Positions 56,418 through 64,000 of a stretch of DNA of 64,000 nt are shown one piece after another. The notes under the pieces were generated by a model that saw nothing but the letters and a program-made list of their open reading frames with translations, ran no database searches and had not been told where the DNA came from. The DNA lies in the NCBI GenBank assembly GCA_023974075.1, contig CM043807.1, positions 2,753,407 to 2,817,406 of the forward strand. Direction: 5' to 3'. Within the stretch, counting starts at the first letter, position 1; every line of letters starts with the position of its first letter. The stretch is from Chaenocephalus aceratus (lineage: Eukaryota; Chordata; Actinopteri; Perciformes; Channichthyidae). Made by a program: the position numbers and the translations under genes.

Positions 56418-57274
56418 TGTTGTATAACCTGTTTGTTTAAGCCACATACTGCTTTTTACCATAGCAGATTAGCTTTGCGCAGATATCAGCCGTCTTCTGG
56501 AAAGCGACTGATGAGATTGCTTATCTGGTCAGGAGATCTCTTTGAATCTGCTTGTATTCAATTGTTCACAGCTGCTCTTTCTCCTCTCTCTCTTTCTGCT
56601 CCCCCTGCCCTCTGTATCCACACCCCTCTATATCCATCCATTCCATATCTGCACACCTTAATCAAATACATTACACCTTCGCCATGACTCAGTGCATACA
56701 GCTGCAGGCCTTTAGAGAACATATTAAAGCAATCTGGATGTTGCTAAAGAACATGAGCACCTCACAATACTGTCTGATGTAGTCATGGAGAGATCACCTG
56801 TTGTGTCCCGTCAAAAGTGTTGAGTCAGTCACGTGTTATGTTGTTGTTTAGTCAATTCTTGTATTATCTCCCACTTCCTGTTTTGTTTGACACTCAACTG
56901 TTACGTTTCATTCCAGGTTCCTTGACTCCCTACCCTTGTGGGTGTTTCTCATGTTGAGTACGCATTGCTTGGTAGCACATGTCTGCCGAGCATCTTGCTT
57001 GAGAAGCGAGGCAAGAATATTTCCTGCATTCGGAAACAAAGAGTGGAACAAGGCTAGCAAGGGTGCAGGTGTGCGTCATATGAGAAGCCCCGCCTTACAG
57101 TTTTCCGCCACAGATTTGGGGCAATTGGTCAGTGCGCAAAGCATTGTGGGGATTTTAGTACGCTGGGCTCGGTAGATATCCAAGTATGCTGGAGATTGGA
57201 ACAGCACTTCGGCGGCGCTCGATGGCGTAGTATGCTTGAAATAGTGGCTCTGCAGCAGCTTTACTCGAGATTGA
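56418..57274. other. unassigned sequence
   Basis: No features recognised. Confidence 0.4.
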
Positions 57275-57659
57275 GAAACACCCTGTGTGTGTCTCCTGCG
57301 CTCACCAGCGCCAGCCCCGCCCCTGATTGTTTCCACCTGTGCCCAGTTACCTCTTGCTTAAATCCCCCGTCTCCCCTTGTTGTTGGTCAGTTGGTCGTGT
57401 CCTGTCCTCATGTCAGTACTCCGCTCATCAGCGAATGCTTATCTTGTCACAAGCCTGATTTATGCTCCTGAAACTTTTTGTAAGTTTTGTTCCTCACGTT
57501 GAGCGATTTTTGTTGTGCCTTATTGGAGCCTTTGTTGTCACCCTCGTTAAGAGTGTTATTTTCTTTTGTGTATACCTTTTTTTGGAAAATAAAGTATATT
57601 ACTTATACTTTACCTCCGGGTCGTGCATTTGAGTCCTTTTCCCTTCCAAGTTCGTGACA
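57275..57659 (+). mobile_element. LTR-like repeat, 3' part
   Basis: AATAAAGTATATT near 57590, then GGGTCGTGCATTTGAGTCC and an end TTCGTGACA: the 3' half of the TGTCAC/GTGACA LTR-like architecture seen elsewhere in the window. The left end could not be fixed. Confidence 0.45.
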
Positions 57660-57700
57660 TCACCATTTCTACTTCTTTACCATTAGACCCTGTGTGGGGC

Positions 57701-58185
57701 CAGAGGTGGGAGAAGTACTCACTACTTGTTTTTAAGTAAAAGTATAAATACCAGAGTGTAGGAATACTCTGTTTCAAGTAAAAGTACAAAAGTATTAGCA
57801 TCAAAATGTGCTTAAAGTACCAAAATATAAAGTACTCATTATGCAGATTGGCCATTCCAGAATAATATATACCATATGTTTTGATTATAATGATTGAAGT
57901 TTGGATGTGTTTATCAAAGCTGGCAAAGGTGGAACTCATTTAAATTAATTGTGAATGTAATCCAGGTGTATCTAAAGTATTTGTTTTAACATTTAAGTGT
58001 TGATCATATTGTGTATCATTCATCTATATCTGGAAAGTAACGAAAGGTACTACATAAATGTATTGGAGTAAAAGCACAAGATGTACCTCTGAATTGTATC
58101 TGAGTGGAAGAAATTGAAATACTCAAGTAAAGTACAAGTCCCTCAAAATGTTACTTAATTACAGTACTTGAGTAAATGTACGGCA
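57701..58185. mobile_element. hAT MITE (AAGTAC-rich family)
   Basis: Starts CAGAGGTGGGAGAAGTACTC, a well-known fish hAT MITE end. It has AAGTAAAAGTA iterations through the body and GTACTTGAGTAAATGTAC near 58165. The closing CCACCTCTG end is missing, so the right side is truncated. Fragments of the same family occur near 9735 and 40825. Confidence 0.65.
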
Positions 58186-58507
58186 CATACTATAATATAT
58201 TAAAAAAATATTTTCGTGGCTATAAATGTTCTTTTAGCTGAGAGCCTTTTTCATTAGGTGATGTTGGCTTTGATATGTAAAGTATACATGTGGCAGTGCA
58301 GCAGCCTGACAGCGGGAAACACTGGGAAGGCTTCTTCTAGTAACAAGGGGTCATTTGCTCTGATAGTGATGATGTTCCTTGTGCTTTCTCATGACCTGCC
58401 TGCTACTGCAAGTCTACCCAGACAGGCAACACTCTCCTTTATGACCTGTTTACGTTCTCTCAGCTATTAGCTCTAATGTGTGCTGCGTTTTGATCATTGC
58501 TTTCTGC

Positions 58508-59551
58508 TCTGGGAGCAGTGTTGGGACTAACGCGTTACAAAGTAACGCGTTACTGTAACGCCGTTATTTTGGCAGTAACTAGTACTCTAACGCATTACTT
58601 GTTAAATTCAGTAACTCAGTTACCGTTACTACATGGTGCGTTACTCCGTTAGTTTTTTTATATAGTCAACAGCCAGGCGAACAGAGATGAGAACTGTACT
58701 TAAGTACAGTACTTGAGTAAATGTACTTAGATACTCCCTGTGTCACATGCGGAGACGGGCTGTGGGCGTGTTTGTGTTGTTTACTAACAAGACTATCATG
58801 GCGGCGGCGGAGCTCAAGTCTAGTTTCTCCACCTGGAGATATTCTCACTATTTCACTTTTGTCGAGCACAAAGAAAAGAAAGTTTTAGTTAAATGTAAGC
58901 TGTGTCCTGGCGGGTCAAAGAGCCTATCTACTGCCCAAACCAGTCATTCAAATCTCTTAAAACATCTGCAGAAACAACATGCTGGGACGAAGCTAGTAGC
59001 TAAGACCACAGAGACTCAGCCGACGCCACTCCACCTCCACCTGCACCTAAGCAACAGCGGCTGGATTTTAACCAAGGGACTGCTAGCCAGGGAAAAGTCC
59101 ATAAAGCCATTGCACGGTATGTTGTAGAACACATGCAGGCTATTGCTACAGTGGAGTCACCCGCTTTCAGGGAGCTAGTTAGCATGATAGCATGTCCGGG
59201 CGGCACACGGCATATGGGACGGAACACTTTTTCCAACTACCTGGAGAAATAATATACAAAAATGTAAAGCCAGCTAATATCGATGCTATCCAGATTGCAT
59301 ATAATGCATGTCAAGTTGATCAACAGATTGTATTATTCTCCAATGCAATAACAGTACTGACATGAAGGCTATAAGGGCATTAATAAAATGGGAGCCCTTT
59401 TTTTAAGTAACTAAAACGTTACTTTTCACAGTAAAGCATTACTTTTTGGTGTAAGTAATCAGTAAAGTAACTGAGTTACTTTTTAAATGAAGTAACTAGT
59501 AATGGTAACTAGTTACTGGTTTTCAGTAACTAGCACAACACTGTCTGGGAG
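58508..59551 (+). mobile_element. hAT element with perfect 8-bp duplication
   Basis: The element at 58516-59543 starts CAGTGTTGGGACTAACGCG and ends with AACACTG. Exact TCTGGGAG copies flank it (58508-58515 and 59544-59551). Both subterminal regions are full of AGTAACTAGTTAC / TAACGCGTTAC motifs. It carries the BED-finger start of a transposase but not the catalytic part, so it is an internally deleted derivative. Confidence 0.92.
58798..59250 (+). pseudogene. hAT transposase N-terminus with BED zinc finger
   Basis: ATG at 58798 opens MAAAELKSSFSTWRYSHYF. Then comes a BED finger: VKCKLCPGG with the Cys pair, HSNLLKHLQKQHAG with the His pair and the aromatic FVEHK stretch before it. BED fingers bind transposon ends. 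Near 59036 the frame shifts; the following QRLDFNQGTASQGK, HKAIARYVVEHMQAI and ELVSMIACPG pattern of the hAT N-terminal dimerisation region is in another frame and ends near 59250. The RNase-H-like catalytic core and the hATC domain are absent. Confidence 0.8.
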
Positions 59552-59774
59552 TGCAGTCGTCCTTTTCAGCTCCAATGCTCCTGGAAGCTTCTAGGAACAG
59601 ATAACGGCAAGCTTAGACTACTGAACAAAACAAGGTGCATTATGGGGGTTGCAGGAGAGGCACGGCAGTTACATGCGATAGCTTGAAAGAGGGTTTGCAC
59701 TTTTCTGTAATGACTAGAAAAAGCACATTACACACGTCCTTGAAAGTGTACATCTTCAAGTCACCCTTTCATAC

Positions 59775-61262
<1,488 letters not shown>

Positions 61263-63859
61263 ATGTACAGTTCAGCCTGGAAAGAGTCCTGTATGGGGCT
61301 CCTGAAGGGGACTCCTTAGTCTTGCTGGGAGACTTCAACGCACATGTGGGCAATGATGGAGACACTTGGAGGGGCGTGATTGGGAGGAACGGCCCCCCTG
61401 ATCTGAACCGGAGTGGTGGTTTGTTACTGGACTTCTGTGCTAGTCATGGATTGGCCATAACAAACACCATGTTCGAACATAAGGATGCTCATAAGTGTAC
61501 GTGGTACCAGAGCACCCTAGGCAGAAGGTCCATGATCGATTTCGTTATCGTATCATCGGACCTGAGGCCGTATGTTTTGGACACTCGGGTAAAGAGAGGG
61601 GCGGAGTTGTCAACTGATCACCATCTGGTGGTGAGTTGGGTCGAGTGGCGGGGGAAGCCTCTGGATAGACCTGGTAAGCCCAAACGTGTAGTTCGGGTGA
61701 ACTGGGAACGTCTGGAGGAAGCCCAAGTTCAGGAGGCCTTCAACTCGCACCTCCGGCGGAGCTTTTCTGGCATTCCTGTGGAGGTTGGGGATATTGAACC
61801 AGAGTGGTCGGTGTTCAAAGCCTCTATTGCCGGAGCCGCGGTGGGGAGCTGTGGTCTCAAGGTCCTAGGTGCCTCAAGGGGCGGTAACCCTCGAACCTCC
61901 TGGTGGACACCGGTGGTCAGGGAAGCCGTCCGACTGAAGAAGGAGGCCTTCAGGGATTTGTTATCCCGGGGGACTCCCGAGGCAGTTGCAAGGTACCGAC
62001 AGGCCCGAAGGGCAGCAGCCTCATCCGTGGCCGAGGCAAAGCAGCGGGTGTGGGAGAAGTTTGGAGAAGACATGGAGAAGGACTTTCGGGCGGCACCAAA
62101 GTTGTTCTGGAAAACTGTCCGACACCTCAGGAGGGGGAAGCAGGGAACCATCCAAGCTGTGTACAGTAAGGATGGGACGTTGTTGACCTCAACTGATGGA
62201 GTGTTGGGACGTTGGAAGGAACACTTTGAGGAACTCCTGAACCCGACAACTCCGCCCTCTATGTTAGAGGCAGAGCTGGAGTATGACGGGGGATCAACAC
62301 CAATCTCCCGGGGGGAGGTCACTGAGGTCGTCAAACAACTCCACAGTGGCAAAGCCCCGGGGGTGGATGAGATTCGCCCGGAAATGCTGAAGGCTCTGGG
62401 TGTTGAGGGACTGTCATGGTTGACACGTCTCATCAACGTTGCGTGGAAGTCGGAAACGGTACCGAAGGAGTGGCAGACCGGGGTGGTGGTTCCCCTTTTC
62501 AAAAAGGGGGATCAGAGGGTGTGTGCCAATTACAGAGGCATCACACTACTCAGCCTCCCCGGGAAAGTTTACTCCAAGGTACTTGAAAGGAGGGTCAGGC
62601 CGATTGTCGAACCTCAGATTGAGGAGGAACAATGCGGATTCCGTCCTGGTCGTGGAACGACGGATCAGCTTTTTACTCTCGCAAGGATCCTGGAGGGGGC
62701 CTGGGAGTACGCTTATCCGGTCTACATGTGTTTTGTAGACTTGGAGAAGGCGTATGACCGGGTTCCCAGGGAGTTACTGTGGGAGGTGCTGCGGGAGTAT
62801 GGGGTGAGGGGGTCTCTACTCAGGGCCATCCAATCTCTGTACTCCCAAAGCGAGAGCTGTGTCCGGGTCCTCGGCAGTAAGTCGGACCCATTTCCGGTGA
62901 GGGTTGGCCTCCGCCAGGGCTGCGCTTTGTCACCAATCCTGTTTGTAATATACATGGATCGGATTTCGAGGCGTAGTCGTGGGGGGGGGGGTCTGCAGTT
63001 CGGTGGACTAAGGATTGCACCACTGCTTTTTGCAGATGATGTGGTTCTGATGGCTTCATCGGTCTGCGACCTTCAGCACTCACTGGATCGGTTCGCAACC
63101 GAGTGTGAAGCGGCTGGGATGAGGATCAGCACCTCCAAATCTGAGGCCATGGTTCTCAGCAGGAAACCGATGGACTGTCCACTCCAAGTAGGGAATGAGT
63201 CCTTACCCCAAGTGAAGGAGTTCAAGTATCTCGGGGTCTTGTTCTCGAGTGAGGGAACAATGGAGCGTGAGATGGGCCGGAGAATCGGAGCAGCGGGAGC
63301 GGTATTGCAGTCGCTTTACCGCACCGTTGTGACGAAAAGGGAGCTGAGCCGGAAGGCAAAGCTCTCTGTCTACCGGGCCATTTTCGTTCCTACCCTCACC
63401 TATGGTCATGAAGGATGGGTCATGACCGAAAGAACGAGATCGCGGATACAAGCGGCCGAGATGGGTTTCCTCCGCCGGGTGGCTGGTGTCTCCCTTAGAG
63501 ATAAGGTGAGAAGTTCGGTCATCAGGGAGGGACTCGGAGTTGAGCCGCTCCTCCTTCGCGTCGAAAGAAGCCAGTTGAGGTGGTTCGGGCACCTAGTTAG
63601 GATGCCACCTGGGCGCCTCCCTAGGGAGGTGTTCCAGGCACGTCCAGCTGGGAAGAGACCAAGGGGTAGACCTAGGACCAGGTGGAGGGATTATATCTCT
63701 TCGCTGGCCTGGGAGCGCCTTGGGACCCCCCAGTCAGAGCTGGTTGATGTCGCCAGGGAAAAGAAAGTTTGGGGCTCTCTGCTGGAACTGCTACCCCCGC
63801 GACCCGACCACGGATAAGCGGGAGAAGATGGATGGATGGATGGATGGATGTACAGTTCA
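61263..63859 (+). mobile_element. young 5'-truncated RTE-type LINE with 12-bp target duplication
   Basis: The insertion at 61275-63847 is flanked by exact copies of ATGTACAGTTCA (61263-61274 and 63848-63859). It starts inside the endonuclease domain and ends GAGAAGATGGATGGATGGATG, the GATG tail typical of Expander-like/RTE elements in fish. The perfect duplication and intact frame mark a recent insertion by target-primed reverse transcription, cut short at its 5' end. Confidence 0.92.
61275..63817 (+). CDS. RTE-type LINE ORF2 (endonuclease C-part, reverse transcriptase), 5'-truncated
   Basis: An open frame of about 845 codons with no start codon; the upstream part was never copied. Numbered from 61322: residues 1-110 are the end of an APE endonuclease ([26 protein letters not shown]). 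The reverse transcriptase spans about 330-620, with [40 protein letters not shown] (motif A, near 469), LRQGCALSP and [10 protein letters not shown] (motif C, near 570). The C-terminal region has [27 protein letters not shown] and [19 protein letters not shown] clade is inferred from these motifs and the GATG tail. A G11 run near 62981 stays in frame. It lacks a promoter and half the endonuclease, so it cannot move by itself. Confidence 0.88.
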
Positions 63860-64000
63860 CTTCATCCGCGTCCTGCTCATGGTCTTCCAGCATCATCTGC
63901 ACTATTTGATCCTACCTTTTTATTGTTTTGATGTTGCATTGTTGGATAGGCCTGGGACTTCAGAGTCTTGTTTCCATATCTACACTGTTGCTATTGTGCA
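63860..64000. other. unassigned flank
   Basis: Pre-insertion host sequence continuing from 61262; nothing recognised up to the window edge. Confidence 0.4.

Noticed and set aside
55875..56462. 195- and 161-codon Pro/Ser-rich minus frames
   Set aside because: Generated by the 26-bp minisatellite inside an LTR-like repeat.
61729..62502. 257-codon minus-strand frame
   Set aside because: Antisense shadow of the RTE LINE reverse transcriptase frame.

Overview
This is repeat-dense vertebrate DNA, almost certainly from a ray-finned fish. There are no bacterial-style operons. About 1.3 kb is long (CA)n/(GT)n arrays, and the mobile elements are the usual teleost mix: L1, L2, RTE and Rex1-like LINEs, DIRS-type tyrosine-recombinase retroelements, a gammaretrovirus-like endogenous retrovirus, hAT, Kolobok-like and THAP-bearing DNA transposons, and short LTR-like repeats. 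The organism call is an inference from this mix; no marker gene fixes the species. I found no intact host gene. The only host-like candidate is a degraded or mis-sequenced multi-exon BEN-domain-like locus on the minus strand (32839-35255).

Layout. 1-946 is a 33-bp minisatellite. 947-10950 is mostly unique DNA with CA arrays, a hAT MITE (1819-2685), an LTR-like repeat (1398-1764) and a cluster of old RTE and DIRS fragments (8436-9262). 10951-12342 is an inverted-repeat DNA element containing a minus-strand L2 LINE. 12530-13281 has three dinucleotide arrays, followed by a solo DIRS-type terminus. 13925-15922 is an L1 interrupted by a minus-strand endogenous retrovirus (15923-about 21055: 3' LTR, env, integrase, RNase H; the 5' half is missing). 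21060-23480 is a DIRS fragment carrying a nested THAP-domain transposon. 24646-31510 holds several DNA elements, among them a hAT with a perfect target duplication (27304-28818) and a Kolobok-like MITE (29434-29813), then a 45-bp minisatellite joined to a LINE fragment. 32839-35255 is the BEN-like locus. 37197-41950 holds a Rex1-like LINE end, the same 45-bp minisatellite, and an L2 copy split by a 3.5-kb element with terminal inverted repeats of about 500 bp. 42990-45001 holds GC-rich minisatellites, a DIRS tyrosine recombinase and an LTR-like repeat. 46125-48184 is a 2-kb array of a 14-bp unit. 48881-49905 is a GATA/GAGA array that turns into GCTC/GCGC. 55664-63847 has LTR-like repeats, hAT elements and a young 5'-truncated RTE LINE with an open 831-codon frame.

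The genes do not form a pathway. What the window records is a sequence of insertions: retrovirus into L1, THAP element into a DIRS terminus, long-inverted-repeat element into L2, L2 into a DNA transposon. Several have readable target-site duplications. The most unusual signal is the block at about 49095-49905, which reads as the neighbouring GATA/GAGA microsatellite with nearly every A replaced by C.
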